NCBI GenBank assembly: GCA_021740045.1
Contig: JAIPAP010000030.1
Coordinates: 1 to 39,335 of the forward strand
Source of the DNA: Bacteroidales bacterium
Lineage (GTDB): Bacteria > Bacteroidota > Bacteroidia > Bacteroidales > JAIPAP01
Length of the DNA stretch: 39,335 bases
Direction: 5' to 3'
Made by a program: the position numbers and the translations under genes. Numbering within the stretch: the first letter of the stretch is position 1; every line of letters starts with the position of its first letter. The notes below the pieces were generated by a model, which worked only from the letters and a program-made list of their open reading frames with translations, was not told where the DNA came from and ran no database searches. Shown here piece after piece: positions 15,392-24,861 of the stretch.

Positions 15392-17449
15392 ATGACTGAT
15401 TATAAGAATTTTAAAACATCCGGCAAGCTGGCCTTCCGGCGCTGGTCACGCAGAAAATACGGTGCCTTCAAAACCATGGGACAGCAAGTTATTATTGCCA
15501 CGGCTGTGTTGGCTTTTTCACTGGTATTTGAAGCAAAAACGGCCAAAGCCCAGGTTGACACCGCCCAGATCACACAGGAGTACGATATGGATGAAGTGGT
15601 GATCAGCGGGGAGCGATCGCCGGTGCTGTTTTCCCGACTGGCAAGGATTGTTACGGTATTGGAAAAAGAAGAGATTGAGCAAGCACCTGTACAGGATGTT
15701 AACGGCCTGCTGGAATATGTGCTCAACCTCGACATCCGCCAGCGGGGTAATCACGGCGTTCAGGCCGATATCTCCATGAGAGGCGGAACCTTTGATCAAA
15801 CCCTTGTTCTTCTTAACGGCATCAATATTAGCGATCCACAAACCGGCCACCACAACCTCAACCTCCCTGTCGTTCTCCAGTATGTTCATCGCATTGAAGT
15901 ATTAAAAGGGCCTGCATCCCGCATATTTGGGGTGAATGCCTTTAATGGTGCCATCAATATCATTACGAATGTTGATAAGCAGCAGTCGGCTGGTGTTGCC
16001 TTATCTGGCGGTGAATATGGTTTTATGAAGGGAATGGCTTCGGCCAATATTAAAACTGGTAATTTCAGACATCTTGTAGCAGCTTCCCATAAACGATCCG
16101 ATGGTTATTTGCAGGACAAAGAATTGAACAATACCGATTTTGAGAACACCAATTTTTTCTACCACGGTAAAGTGGCTGCATGGGAAGGTGAATTGGAGAT
16201 GCAAGCCGGATACAATGATAAAACCTTTGGCGCCAATAGTTTTTATACGCCTGCCTATCCCAACCAATTTGAGGCAACCAATACTACTTTTGCTTCCCTG
16301 GGGTATAATTTGGGCTTTGAGAATTTTGACCTTCGCCCGGTGGTCTATTACCGCCGTCACCAGGACCGTTTTGAGCTGTTTCGCAATAACCCTCCAGCCT
16401 GGTACAGTAATCATAATCATCATCTTACCGATGTGTGGGGAGCTAACATTAATGGCATTGTAAACCCGGGTTTTGGCCAGCTAGCCTTGGGAGTAAACTA
16501 TCGCAATGAGCACATCTACAGCAATGTGCTGGGTGAGGAAATGCAGGAACATAAAGCTGTCCCCGGCCAAGAAGCCAAATTCACCAGGGAGGATAACCGT
16601 AATACAACCAGTATTAACCTGGAGTATTCTTTAAATTGGAACAATTTTCATATTGCTACCGGTGCTATGGCCACCGGCTACTCCGAAACCGGCAACGCAC
16701 GAATCTATCCCGGATTAGAAGCCAATTATAACATTTTCCGGGGCCTTCATGCCTTCGGTTCCTACAATGAAGCCATGCGCCTGCCCACCTATACCGATTT
16801 GTATTACGAAGGTCCTACTAACATTGGCAATCCCCACCTAAAACCGGAAGAGTCCAACACCCTGGAAGCCGGTTTAAAATACCTCGATGGGGTGCAGCGA
16901 ATCCAGCTTGGGGTTTTCCAGCGCAAGGGCAAAAACATTATCGATTGGGTAAAGGAAACCGAGGAAGAAAAATGGAAGCCCCGCAACCTCACCGAAGTGG
17001 ATGCTACCGGCATTGACTTTTCATGGGAGGTCAGCCCACAAGAGATTATGGAAATCATTCCGGTGAATCGTTTACGGGTTGCCTATTCTTATGTGGATAT
17101 GGAGAAATCCGCTGAAAATCTTATCTCCCGTTATGTGCTGGATAATTTAAAGCACAAACTGGCCATCAACCTGAATCATACAATCATCGGAAAATTGCAT
17201 GCTTCATGGGGTATTACCTACCAGGACCGGGCAGGGGGATTTATCCGCTATAAAGACGGCTCTTATGGGGAAGAAACAGCCTATGAACCATTCTGGCTGG
17301 CAGACGCCCGCCTGAGCTGGCAAGAATCCCATTGGAAGGCCTATGTGGAAGCCTCCAACATATTTGATAAGTTTTATTATGACCATGGTAATGTCCCTCA
17401 GCCCGGCCGGTGGATACGGGTAGGAGGGAGTTATGAAGTGCGATGGTGA
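15392..17449 (+). CDS. BtuB-like TonB-dependent receptor
   Basis: A 685-residue outer-membrane receptor. It begins with an unusually long basic leader (FRRWSRRKYGAFKTMGQQ) before the hydrophobic signal core, ending near AKAQ (about residue 54). A TonB-box-like MDEVVISGERSP follows. The plug has SMRGGTFDQTLVLLNGINIS and IEVLKGPASRIFGVNAFNGAINI, then a BtuB/CirA-type barrel with GSYNEAMRLPTYTDLYYEGP and the C-terminal WIRVGGSYEVRW ending in an aromatic. The RRWSRR leader recurs in some Bacteroidetes TonB receptors of corrinoid or metal type, as I recall. The substrate is uncertain: there is no neighbouring permease or riboswitch. It is transcribed alone from the TACCTTTG promoter. Confidence 0.88.
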   Translation: MTDYKNFKTSGKLAFRRWSRRKYGAFKTMGQQVIIATAVLAFSLVFEAKTAKAQVDTAQITQEYDMDEVVISGERSPVLFSRLARIVTVLEKEEIEQAPVQDVNGLLEYVLNLDIRQRGNHGVQADISMRGGTFDQTLVLLNGINISDPQTGHHNLNLPVVLQYVHRIEVLKGPASRIFGVNAFNGAINIITNVDKQQSAGVALSGGEYGFMKGMASANIKTGNFRHLVAASHKRSDGYLQDKELNNTDFENTNFFYHGKVAAWEGELEMQAGYNDKTFGANSFYTPAYPNQFEATNTTFASLGYNLGFENFDLRPVVYYRRHQDRFELFRNNPPAWYSNHNHHLTDVWGANINGIVNPGFGQLALGVNYRNEHIYSNVLGEEMQEHKAVPGQEAKFTREDNRNTTSINLEYSLNWNNFHIATGAMATGYSETGNARIYPGLEANYNIFRGLHAFGSYNEAMRLPTYTDLYYEGPTNIGNPHLKPEESNTLEAGLKYLDGVQRIQLGVFQRKGKNIIDWVKETEEEKWKPRNLTEVDATGIDFSWEVSPQEIMEIIPVNRLRVAYSYVDMEKSAENLISRYVLDNLKHKLAINLNHTIIGKLHASWGITYQDRAGGFIRYKDGSYGEETAYEPFWLADARLSWQESHWKAYVEASNIFDKFYYDHGNVPQPGRWIRVGGSYEVRW

Positions 17450-17890
17450 AATTTGTTTTTTTGATGTAAACATGATTGTCATGTCTCTAACCCTTTCAGG
17501 GTGATGGAAATGGCTTTGCATTATACCCAGGGCGATGCCCTGGGCTTTGTTCTTTAAGCCTTTCAGGCTTTTGGGGCAACATTATGTGATCATGTATGAA
17601 ATTTCATACAAAATTAAAACCTGGTAAAATCAAGATCAGGTCTTTTTGGAAGTTCTTCCAGGGATATTAATGCAACTCTATAATGAAGGGATTCTACTGG
17701 GGAATTCATCATAGTTTTAGAGCAAAATATTCATCAGGCTAAAAGTTTGCAATAATCAAGCACGGGCAATGCTCTAGAGCATAAAAGGCATTTGAAAACA
17801 GCCCGAAGGCCTGATAGATCAAAGCCCAGGGCGACGCCCTGGGTTTAGGTAGAGACCGTCAATAATCAGGCTGAAAGCCTGAGAGATTGT
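17450..17890. repeat. palindromic intergenic repeat island
   Basis: Gene-free. Contains the palindrome cccagggcgatgccctggg (17526-17544) followed by an agcctttcaggct hairpin. The same pair occurs in opposite orientation at 17825-17843 (cccagggcgacgccctggg) with gcccgaaggcctg and caggctgaaagcctg hairpins on either side. Smaller hairpins (ccctttcaggg at 17491-17501) and decayed versions (near 17765-17785) fill the interval. The two oriented copies could fold into one large structure. Similar units are common between genes in Bacteroidetes. Confidence 0.75.
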
Positions 17891-17954
17891 TTACCAATTC
17901 CAATTTTTCAATCTTCAATCCGGTATTGAAAATGCCCTTCTACATATTCACTTC

Positions 17955-17986
17955 TTTGTAAATAAGCAAGAGAATGCTTACCTTTG
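17955..17986 (+). promoter_or_regulatory. Bacteroidetes consensus promoter
   Basis: TTTG (17955-17958), a 20-base spacer and TACCTTTG (17979-17986) together match the -33/-7 consensus of the Bacteroidetes primary sigma factor. Predicted transcription start near 17993 leaves a 5' UTR of about 120 bases before the T9SS gene. This is the best complete promoter in the window. Confidence 0.75.
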
Positions 17987-18112
17987 AAAAAAGGTGAGAT
18001 TATGAACTTCATCGAAACCTAGAAACCAAAATATCAATACCAGCTGAAGTTCCATCTTATTTGATTCTTTCAGTGGAAGAGAGTACAAATGATTATGAAT
18101 CTCTTAAAAACG

Positions 18113-19036
18113 ATGAAAATGAAAAAAATATTGACATTATTATTGATTATGGCTGGGTTGAGCGCTTTTGCTCAGCAGACATCGGTCTTTGTTAATCCCG
18201 AAGCGAAATGGAACGTTGCAGCTACCTATCCCAATGCCAATCCTCAAAATCCCAATTTTGTCGAAACCTCTACATTGGTATATGGCTATTTGGGAGATAC
18301 TCTTATTAACAATCAACTGTGGTTAAAAATATATTCCACACCGGATTCTGCTTTTTTGGAAAATCATACTTATCTTGGAAATATCCGGGAGGGGAATGAG
18401 CGAATTTTATTCATGAATGCAGAAGCTCAAATTGATACCGTTTATGATTTCAATTTGAGTATAGGTGATTCAGTATTTTATGAATTCGAAACAGGTCAGG
18501 CGCAATACCTGGAAATTCAACATGTAGACAGCATTATTATTAAAGGCGAATACCATAAAAGGTTCCATTTTCAAATTCCCGATTTTCCCCCTTTGGAATT
18601 GGATGAGGTATGGATAGAAGGCCTGGGAAGTGTTCATGGTCCGCTGTTTCCTGCAAATCCACAGTTGTTTTCATCCGAGGTTCCTGATTCCACCAATTTA
18701 ACCTGTTTTGAACTCGAGCAGGCAATGTATTGGAATAATCCCTTTTATGAGCAATGCTATATCAGCATTATTTTATCTGCTCCCAATTTCGCCGGAAATA
18801 GTTTTAAAATCTATCCCAACCCGGTAGAAAAGAGGTTACGAATAGAATTTCAAGATGATAAGGAGGTTAATGGTAGGCTTTATATTTATGATTTTACCGG
18901 AAAAATAGTTTATAGTAGCGTATTGAACAAGGAGAGGTTTCAATATGTGAACACCTCACTTTTAAAGCAAGGGATCTATCTATTGGAGATCAATACTGGA
19001 TCAACACTTTACCGGAACAAGCTTATCAAGAGGTAG
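18113..19036 (+). CDS. T9SS sorting-domain secreted protein
   Basis: The frame is open from 18089, but the signal peptide starts at MKMKKILTLLLIMAGLSAFAQ, so ATG 18113 (or 18119) is the likely start; about 307 residues. The passenger has LGNIREGNERILFM, FNLSIGDSVFYEF and VWIEGLGSVHGPLFPANP, placing it in the same secreted family as the gene at 1546-2505. The C-terminus is a type A sorting domain (FKIYPNPVEKRLRIEF, IYDFTGKIVYSS, LLKQGIYLLEINTGS, ending NKLIKR). It has its own strong promoter at 17955-17986 and stands away from the other T9SS genes. Function unknown; surface exposure is well supported. Confidence 0.85.
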   Translation: MKMKKILTLLLIMAGLSAFAQQTSVFVNPEAKWNVAATYPNANPQNPNFVETSTLVYGYLGDTLINNQLWLKIYSTPDSAFLENHTYLGNIREGNERILFMNAEAQIDTVYDFNLSIGDSVFYEFETGQAQYLEIQHVDSIIIKGEYHKRFHFQIPDFPPLELDEVWIEGLGSVHGPLFPANPQLFSSEVPDSTNLTCFELEQAMYWNNPFYEQCYISIILSAPNFAGNSFKIYPNPVEKRLRIEFQDDKEVNGRLYIYDFTGKIVYSSVLNKERFQYVNTSLLKQGIYLLEINTGSTLYRNKLIKR

Positions 19037-19063
19037 CCGTTTATAAATTGGAAAGTATGTTTT

Positions 19064-19124
19064 GCCACGAATGCACGAATGATTTGTTTTGAATTCGTGC
19101 ATTCGATAATTATCGGATCGTGGC
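19064..19124. terminator. bidirectional hairpin with inserted palindrome
   Basis: The left arm gccacgaatgcacgaat (19064-19080) is complementary to attcgtgcattcg (19093-19105) plus tggc (19121-19124). The right arm is interrupted by 15 bases (19106-19120) that with the flank form the palindrome CGATAATTATCG (19104-19115). The hairpin sits between converging genes, ends 13 bases from the argJ stop and is flanked by T/A-rich DNA, so it probably ends transcription from both sides. Confidence 0.65.
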
Positions 19125-19136
19125 TTGTTTTCTCAT

Positions 19137-20375
19137 TTACGTGGTATAAACCGAATTAAACATCACATAATCATTGGTGATGTCGGAGCCCCAACCCACT
19201 GCCTGGGCGCGGCCTTGATTCATTTCCATCAAAACCCGCAGGTGTGATTCGCGCAGGAGTTTCTTCATGTGATTTCGGTCAAATTCTTTGGGCGTACCTC
19301 TTTCCAATACTTGAATCAGGTAATCTTCGTCGCCAAGGTATAAGTTAACCGATGACATATCGAAATTCACCCCGGCATTTCCGGCTGCCATAACAATACG
19401 TCCCCAATTGGGGTCGCGGCCAAACATGGCGGTTTTTACCAGCAGCGAATCGGAAATGGCTCGTACCAGTTTGCGGGCCACCTTCTCCGATTTGGCTTTG
19501 GTTACCTGGTATTCGATAAACTTGGAAGCGCCCTCACCATCGGAAATGATCAATTTTGCCAAATGGATCATCAATTCCTGAAGGTGGGCTTCAAATATTT
19601 TAAAGTTGGGGTCATTCACCGAAGTGATTTCATCATTTTCGGCCATGCCATTGGCCAGCACTGCCACCATGTCGTTGGTAGAAGTATCGCCATCAACGGT
19701 GATCATGTTGAATGACTTATCAACACAACGCTTAACCGTTTTATCCAGCAACTTCTTCTCAATAGCCACATCGGTAACGATAAACGCCAGCATGGTACCC
19801 ATATTCGGATGGATCATCCCGGAGCCTTTGGCAATGCCGGCCATGCTTACTTTGTCGCCATCCAGGTAAAAGCTTAGATGACCTTCTTTGGCAAAAGTGT
19901 CGGTGGTTAAGATGGCATTGGCGGCAAAGGTGCCGGCTTTTGTAGAAGATGAGAGTTTTACCACGTTTTCCTTGATGCCTTCAACGATATCTTCCGTAGG
20001 GAAAGGCTCACCGATCACGCCGGTTGAAGCCACCAGCACCAGCTCCTTATCGATCTTGAGCTGTTCAGCCAAGGTTTCGGCCATGGCTACAGCGCCGTCA
20101 TAGCCTTGCTGTCCGGTACCGGCATTGGCATTGCCGGCATTGATCACAATGGCTTGTGCACGGTTATCGGCAATATGCTTTTTGCATAGCTTAATGGGTT
20201 CGGCCACCAGATCGTTTTTTGTAAAAACCGCAGAAGCATTGCAGGGCTTTTCGGAATAGATAATGGCCATATCGCGACGCATGGATTTAATACCGGTGTG
20301 TGCGCCCCAACATTCAATCCCTTTTACATCGGTGATGTTATTGACAATATTGTTGCTGTTTACTTGTGTTTTCAT
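19137..20375 (-). CDS. argJ: glutamate N-acetyltransferase ArgJ
   Basis: Ornithine acetyltransferase that moves the acetyl group from N-acetylornithine to glutamate; bifunctional forms also make N-acetylglutamate from acetyl-CoA. The self-cleavage site is visible in [15 protein letters not shown]194 should become the N-terminal nucleophile of the beta chain, with G193 in place of the common alanine. [19 protein letters not shown] and the C-terminal [18 protein letters not shown] are family hallmarks. Length (412 residues) is normal. It is the last gene of the argB-argD-argC-argJ operon, 21 bases after argC. Its presence implies the acetylated cyclic pathway rather than the succinylated route known in some Bacteroidetes. 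Confidence 0.95.
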   Translation of the reverse strand: MKTQVNSNNIVNNITDVKGIECWGAHTGIKSMRRDMAIIYSEKPCNASAVFTKNDLVAEPIKLCKKHIADNRAQAIVINAGNANAGTGQQGYDGAVAMAETLAEQLKIDKELVLVASTGVIGEPFPTEDIVEGIKENVVKLSSSTKAGTFAANAILTTDTFAKEGHLSFYLDGDKVSMAGIAKGSGMIHPNMGTMLAFIVTDVAIEKKLLDKTVKRCVDKSFNMITVDGDTSTNDMVAVLANGMAENDEITSVNDPNFKIFEAHLQELMIHLAKLIISDGEGASKFIEYQVTKAKSEKVARKLVRAISDSLLVKTAMFGRDPNWGRIVMAAGNAGVNFDMSSVNLYLGDEDYLIQVLERGTPKEFDRNHMKKLLRESHLRVLMEMNQGRAQAVGWGSDITNDYVMFNSVYTT

Positions 20376-20396
20376 CTGTTTGATTTTTGGTTTTAA

Positions 20397-21428
20397 CTAA
20401 GGTCTTAACGGAATGATATCCAAGCCCAATCCTTCATCCATTCCAAGCATCAGGTTCATGTTCTGAATGGCCTGCCCTGAGGCTCCCCTCACCAAATTAT
20501 CGATGGCGGAGAATGCCATAATGTTCCCGGTACGTTCATCGAATAACGGAAAAATATCAATGTAATTGGTGCCGCGGATATTTTTAATCTCCGGATTCGT
20601 GGTTGAAAGCCGTATAAACGGCTCGTTGCTATAATGCTGATCATATAAATTGTTCAAATCTCCCTGGGTGATCTGTTTGTTGGGTCTGGCATACACCGAA
20701 GTCAGTATGCCACGATCAACCGGCAGCAGGTGAGGGGTGAACTGAACCGTGGTTTCCGTTTCCCCATATTGCGATAAAATTTCCTGAATTTCAATGGTAT
20801 GCCGGTGTGTTTTAACGCCATAGGCCTTAAAATTCTCATTCACATTGGAATAATGTGTAACCACCTTGGCTTTTACCCCGGCGCCGGTTACCCCGGTTTT
20901 GGAATCGAATATGAGATGCTTCGGATCAACCAGTTTTTCTTTAACCAAAGGAGCGGCAGCTACGATGGCCCCTGTTGGGAAACAGCCCGGGTTTGCTACC
21001 AATTTGGCCTTTTTGATGGTTTTTCTGAAAAGCTCAGGTATGCCATATACAGCCTGAGCAAAACCTTCTGGGTAACTATGGGGCTTATCGTACCAAGCTT
21101 CATAAACGTTCTTGGAGGAGAGCCGAAAATCACCCGAGAGATCCACTATCTTAATGCTCTCACCAGCCAGTTCTTTTACATAATCCATTGAAACCCCATG
21201 TGGTAAGGCGAGGAAAACCAAATCAGGATTCACTTCTTTGATTTGCTTGGCCGATTTAAGCGTAACATCTACTATTCCCTCGAATTGCGGATGAATGTCC
21301 GACAAGCGCTTCCCTTCGTAAGTTTCACTGGTTATTATCGATATTTCCACCTCGGGATGATGGTGAAGCAAACGTACCAGCTCGGAACCGGTGTAGCCTG
21401 TTGCACCTATGATGCCTATTTTATGCAT
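20397..21428 (-). CDS. argC: N-acetyl-gamma-glutamyl-phosphate reductase
   Basis: NADPH-dependent reductase of N-acetylglutamyl phosphate to the semialdehyde, third step of arginine synthesis. The N-terminal Rossmann motif IGIIGATGYTGSELVRLL (residues 4-21) binds NADPH. The catalytic cysteine C149 lies in ANPGCFPTG, and HRHTIEI and LLPVDRGILTSVYA are also family motifs. Length is 343 residues. The start overlaps the end of argD by eight bases (ATGCATAA), indicating translational coupling. Confidence 0.96.
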   Translation of the reverse strand: MHKIGIIGATGYTGSELVRLLHHHPEVEISIITSETYEGKRLSDIHPQFEGIVDVTLKSAKQIKEVNPDLVFLALPHGVSMDYVKELAGESIKIVDLSGDFRLSSKNVYEAWYDKPHSYPEGFAQAVYGIPELFRKTIKKAKLVANPGCFPTGAIVAAAPLVKEKLVDPKHLIFDSKTGVTGAGVKAKVVTHYSNVNENFKAYGVKTHRHTIEIQEILSQYGETETTVQFTPHLLPVDRGILTSVYARPNKQITQGDLNNLYDQHYSNEPFIRLSTTNPEIKNIRGTNYIDIFPLFDERTGNIMAFSAIDNLVRGASGQAIQNMNLMLGMDEGLGLDIIPLRP

Positions 21429-22611
21429 TTTCTTTTATCTTTTTTGCTGATTTAAACATGATTTCAATAACCTTCTCCATATCATCGTATGAAATGTTTA
21501 ACGGTGGTACGATGCGTAATACGTTTTCGGCTGTTGCATTGGCCAATATGCCATTATGCATCATTTCCTCCACCAAAGGCTTGGTTTCCATGTCGAACTC
21601 AAAGCCAAGCATCAGCCCAAGCCCCCTGATCTCTTTTATTCCAATAGATCCAGGATTTTTTTCGCGGACTTTTTTGATGAACCATTCACCTTTTTCCTTA
21701 GCCTGATCAATAAGGCCCTCTTCTTCGATGGCTTCGATAGCTGCCAATGATGCGGCAGTAGCCAAAGCATTTCCGCCAAAAGTGGTTCCATGATCACCGG
21801 GTTTCATAATGCGGGCCACCTTTTCTTTGGTCAGTATTGCACTGATGGGAACTCCGGAACCCAGCGCTTTGGCAGAGGTGAGGATATCGGGCTGAACACC
21901 AAAACCTTCCTTGGCAAAAAAATGACCGGTCCGTCCGATTCCACACTGGATCTCATCAAAGATCAAAAGGATGTTATGCTCATTGCACAATTTCCGCAGT
22001 TGTTTGATGAACTCCACTTCGGCTACCACAACACCTCCTTCGCCCTGAACAGGCTCCACGATGATCGCGGCCGTTTGAGCGGAAACTGTTTCGCGGACAG
22101 CCTCAATATTATTAAAAGGTAAAATCTTAAATCCCGTGGGAATGGGTTCGAACCCTTCCTGCATGGATGATTTTCCGGTGGCTATGGTAGCGAGGGTCCG
22201 TCCGTGGAAGCATCCTTCAAAAGATATGACTTCCCCACCTCGATTGTGGGTGTGAGCGTATTTCCGGGCAATTTTGATGGCCCCTTCATTGGCTTCGGCA
22301 CCGCTGTTGCCAAAAAACACCCTTGGCAGGCCCGATAGTTTTGCCAGTTTCTCTGATAATTTGGCCTGTGGTTCGGTCAGGTAAAAGTTCGACACATGGA
22401 TCAACTTTTCTGCCTGGTCTTTTATGGCCTTTACAACTTTTGGATGACTGTGACCCAAGCTGTTCACCGCAATACCCGCCATAGCATCGATGTATTCCTT
22501 GCCATTGCTGTCCCACACCCTGGAGCCTTTTCCTTTTACAATGGTTAAAGGAAACCGCTTAAAGGTGGGTAAGTAATGCTTTTCGTCAATTTTTTGATAA
22601 TCAGGATTCAT
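21421..22611 (-). CDS. argD: acetylornithine aminotransferase
   Basis: PLP-dependent class III aminotransferase forming N-acetylornithine from the semialdehyde. GNSGAEANEGAIKIARKYA (101-119) binds the cofactor phosphate, FDEIQCGIGRTG contains the cofactor-contacting aspartate, and K248 in SAKALGSGVPIS should form the Schiff base. Length (396 residues) matches ArgD. It could also serve as succinyl-diaminopimelate aminotransferase, as many ArgD enzymes do, but the operon fixes its main role in arginine synthesis. It starts two bases after the argB stop and overlaps argC. Confidence 0.95.
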   Translation of the reverse strand: MNPDYQKIDEKHYLPTFKRFPLTIVKGKGSRVWDSNGKEYIDAMAGIAVNSLGHSHPKVVKAIKDQAEKLIHVSNFYLTEPQAKLSEKLAKLSGLPRVFFGNSGAEANEGAIKIARKYAHTHNRGGEVISFEGCFHGRTLATIATGKSSMQEGFEPIPTGFKILPFNNIEAVRETVSAQTAAIIVEPVQGEGGVVVAEVEFIKQLRKLCNEHNILLIFDEIQCGIGRTGHFFAKEGFGVQPDILTSAKALGSGVPISAILTKEKVARIMKPGDHGTTFGGNALATAASLAAIEAIEEEGLIDQAKEKGEWFIKKVREKNPGSIGIKEIRGLGLMLGFEFDMETKPLVEEMMHNGILANATAENVLRIVPPLNISYDDMEKVIEIMFKSAKKIKENA

Positions 22612-22613
22612 GG

Positions 22614-23441
22614 TTATAAAGTTATTTTTGTTGCAAATGAATACTGTTTCTTTTCAATTACTTCAGTTAAAAGCTCCGGCTTGGTACCGTTTGTAATGAT
22701 GGCGCTTTTTGCACCCAGTTCCAGGGCTACCTTGCAGGCTTCTGTTTTGGGGATCATGCCCCCTTTGATGGTTGTTCCCGTTAAATCATCGAGTTTCTGC
22801 AATGTGATGGATTGGATCAATGATTTTTCATCGTCCGGGTTTTTCATTAAACCATCCACATCCGTTAATAAAACAAACTGTGAAGCATTGAGCTTGCCGG
22901 CCAAAAAGCCGGCAAACATATCGGCGTTCACATTATAATCAATTCCTTCCTTGCTCCAGGCTACCGAGGTAATGACGGGTAAATAACCGTTTTCGAGTAA
23001 GGTAAAGATCAATGAAGTATCTACTTCCACCACATCGCCCACCTGTCCGATGTCGGTCTTTTTTCCGGTTTCATCTACAAAGTAACGCTTAATGGCCTGG
23101 GCTATTTTTCCATCCTTACCGGAAAGGCCCACAGCCTTCCCGCCCAGCTTATTGATCAAACGGATAAGCCGGCTGTTGACCTCACCTTTAAGCGCCATTT
23201 CAATATATTTCATGGCCTCAGGTGTGGTTTTTCGATGGCCCCCCACAAACTCGGTATCGATACCGGCACGCTCAAGGTTTTCCTTTATAAAAGGGCCGCC
23301 CCCATGCACCAGCACTATCCTGAATCCCTTATCTGAAAGCTGTATAACCTTCTTTAAGAGGTGTTCCGTAAGCTGATCATTAAGCATGGCATTGCCGCCA
23401 TATTTTATTAAAACCAAGTCTCCCTCGTCATTTCTAACCAT
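22614..23441 (-). CDS. argB: acetylglutamate kinase
   Basis: Phosphorylates N-acetylglutamate with ATP, the committed step of the cyclic pathway. The amino-acid kinase motifs are LIKYGGNAM (K13), VLVHGGGPFI, VGGHRKTTPEAM and the late GGMIPKTEACKVALELGA. There is no long N-terminal extension helix of the arginine-inhibited hexameric type, so feedback inhibition cannot be assumed. First gene of the operon. The start is an ATG at 23441 with no clear SD, divergent from the lipoprotein gene, so the 141 bases between them should hold both promoters. I found no exact promoter consensus or ArgR-type box there. Confidence 0.94.
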   Translation of the reverse strand: MVRNDEGDLVLIKYGGNAMLNDQLTEHLLKKVIQLSDKGFRIVLVHGGGPFIKENLERAGIDTEFVGGHRKTTPEAMKYIEMALKGEVNSRLIRLINKLGGKAVGLSGKDGKIAQAIKRYFVDETGKKTDIGQVGDVVEVDTSLIFTLLENGYLPVITSVAWSKEGIDYNVNADMFAGFLAGKLNASQFVLLTDVDGLMKNPDDEKSLIQSITLQKLDDLTGTTIKGGMIPKTEACKVALELGAKSAIITNGTKPELLTEVIEKKQYSFATKITL

Positions 23442-23582
23442 AACAGTGTTTTCTAACTAACACAGAATACCGATCATTGTTCTCAAACAGCTTATCATGA
23501 AAGAATACTTATCATAAACAAATATTTTTACGCAACTTTTTTATCCCTTTGAACATTATATTATAAAGGAAGGGAGGTGAAT

Positions 23583-24107
23583 ATGAAAAGCTTACTACAA
23601 TATATCATAGTCATTCTTGTTGTCGGAGGTATTATAAGCTGTTCGGATGAGCCAACGCTAAACCTGGATGAAGAATTGCTCACCGGTGTAAAACATGCCC
23701 CCGGACTAATCAGTGATTTACGTGAAGAATCTAAGGATAAGGTGGTTATCGGAAACCATTCGTACGTTCTCAAAGCTTATTTATGGCGCGATTTTATGCC
23801 TGTCAATCCTCCTGATGGTAAACCTTTGATTTCTATAAATACCTTGGTAAACCAGGATTCGGCCGCGATACCCAGTGAAATAGAAATGAAACAGCAATAT
23901 GTGATATATAATGACTCCTTATGGGTAACCGATTATACGAATGAAGTGAGTAACGATCCTGAATATGAACTGGAAAGGATCTCCCGTAGCGGTCCGAAAT
24001 GGGGACCCAATGTAAAAGTTGATGTCATCAGTAAGATCAATAATGTAGATACCCGCAAAACATATCTTTTAATTGTTGAAGACCAGAATATCGAGCGGGT
24101 TGAATAG
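23583..24107 (+). CDS. lipoprotein of unknown function
   Basis: A 174-residue predicted lipoprotein. The signal sequence ends in the lipobox GGIISC, with C20 as the lipidation site followed by SDE. The start at ATG 23583 is set by a strong ribosome-binding site (agggagg at 23571-23577); GTG 23577 in frame is less likely. The mature part is beta-rich with YLWRDFMPVNPPDGKPL, QQYVIYNDSLWVTDYTNE and GPKWGPNVKVDVISKI, consistent with one immunoglobulin-like sandwich, as seen in other short Bacteroidetes lipoproteins. It diverges from the arginine operon and converges on satD, with no functional link visible. Confidence 0.75.
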   Translation: MKSLLQYIIVILVVGGIISCSDEPTLNLDEELLTGVKHAPGLISDLREESKDKVVIGNHSYVLKAYLWRDFMPVNPPDGKPLISINTLVNQDSAAIPSEIEMKQQYVIYNDSLWVTDYTNEVSNDPEYELERISRSGPKWGPNVKVDVISKINNVDTRKTYLLIVEDQNIERVE

Positions 24108-24209
24108 TAGTACACATTTGGCTCGAATCAATAAAATCTAAAAAAAGGTTCTTAAAATATTTTATCCCGGAAAATCAATACAATAAGAAAATTGAACAAA
24201 ACATGGTTA

Positions 24210-24854
24210 TCAATCAAATTTTTCATGGGCTATGGATTGAATTAACTTTTTAAGGGTAAAGTACTCTTTCATTCGCAGGGTCTTTTCTTTGCGCCATGTG
24301 CTTGATGCATCCTTCCCAACTAGTTTGGCAACCTGCTTGTAATCTTTATATTCTATAAAAGCCGAAATAATTTCATAATCCTTCCTACCCCAATGAGATA
24401 TAAATGAGTGATAAATGAGAAACAGGTCGTTTAAATAATATTGAAGTTTATCATTATCAAGTAAAACCAAATAGTTTTGATTTTGGCTTTTCAGTTTTTT
24501 AAGGTTTTCTCTTGTTTCAATAAGGCCTCCACCCATCATCTCATAAGCAATTTGCTTATTAATGGATGTATCTATTTTTCCGTAATTCAGTACGTATCTC
24601 AATTCAAAATTCAGTTTTTTCTTGATACGGTATTCCTCAATCTTAAAAATCATTTCTATTCCGTCTTGCAAAGATTTAACTATGCTCTGAAATTCATCAC
24701 CTAAGGTGATGGTCATAGGAGAAAGAAACCTGTTTTTATGTTGGACGGTTGTTTCCTCAACAAGGTTCTTAAATCCTTGCATGAGATTATAACCTTCTTT
24801 TTTACGGCTTCCCACAATATCGGCCATCAGAATGTAATAGTTACCTGGGTGCAT
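24210..24854 (-). CDS. SatD family protein
   Basis: A 214-residue AT-rich gene. The N-terminus LMADIVGSRKKEG and the motif TITLGDEFQSIV (about 48-59) mark the SatD family. Its acidic residues (D in ADIVGSR and GDEFQ) recall the metal-binding core of nucleotide cyclase/GGDEF-type folds, although cyclase activity has not been shown as far as I know. The C-terminal 50 residues (YKDYKQVAKLVGKDASSTWRK) look like a helix-turn-helix, so DNA binding is possible. Two palindromes lie directly upstream of the start at 24862-24897 and could be its operators. No partner gene follows it. The family is linked to stress and phage-response contexts in some bacteria, but that is not shown here. Confidence 0.75.
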   Translation of the reverse strand: MHPGNYYILMADIVGSRKKEGYNLMQGFKNLVEETTVQHKNRFLSPMTITLGDEFQSIVKSLQDGIEMIFKIEEYRIKKKLNFELRYVLNYGKIDTSINKQIAYEMMGGGLIETRENLKKLKSQNQNYLVLLDNDKLQYYLNDLFLIYHSFISHWGRKDYEIISAFIEYKDYKQVAKLVGKDASSTWRKEKTLRMKEYFTLKKLIQSIAHEKFD

Positions 24855-24861
24855 ATTAGAT

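Noticed and set aside
23442-23582. ArgR-type operator in the argB/lipoprotein divergent region
   Set aside because: No recognisable ARG-box palindrome or exact promoter consensus could be identified by eye.
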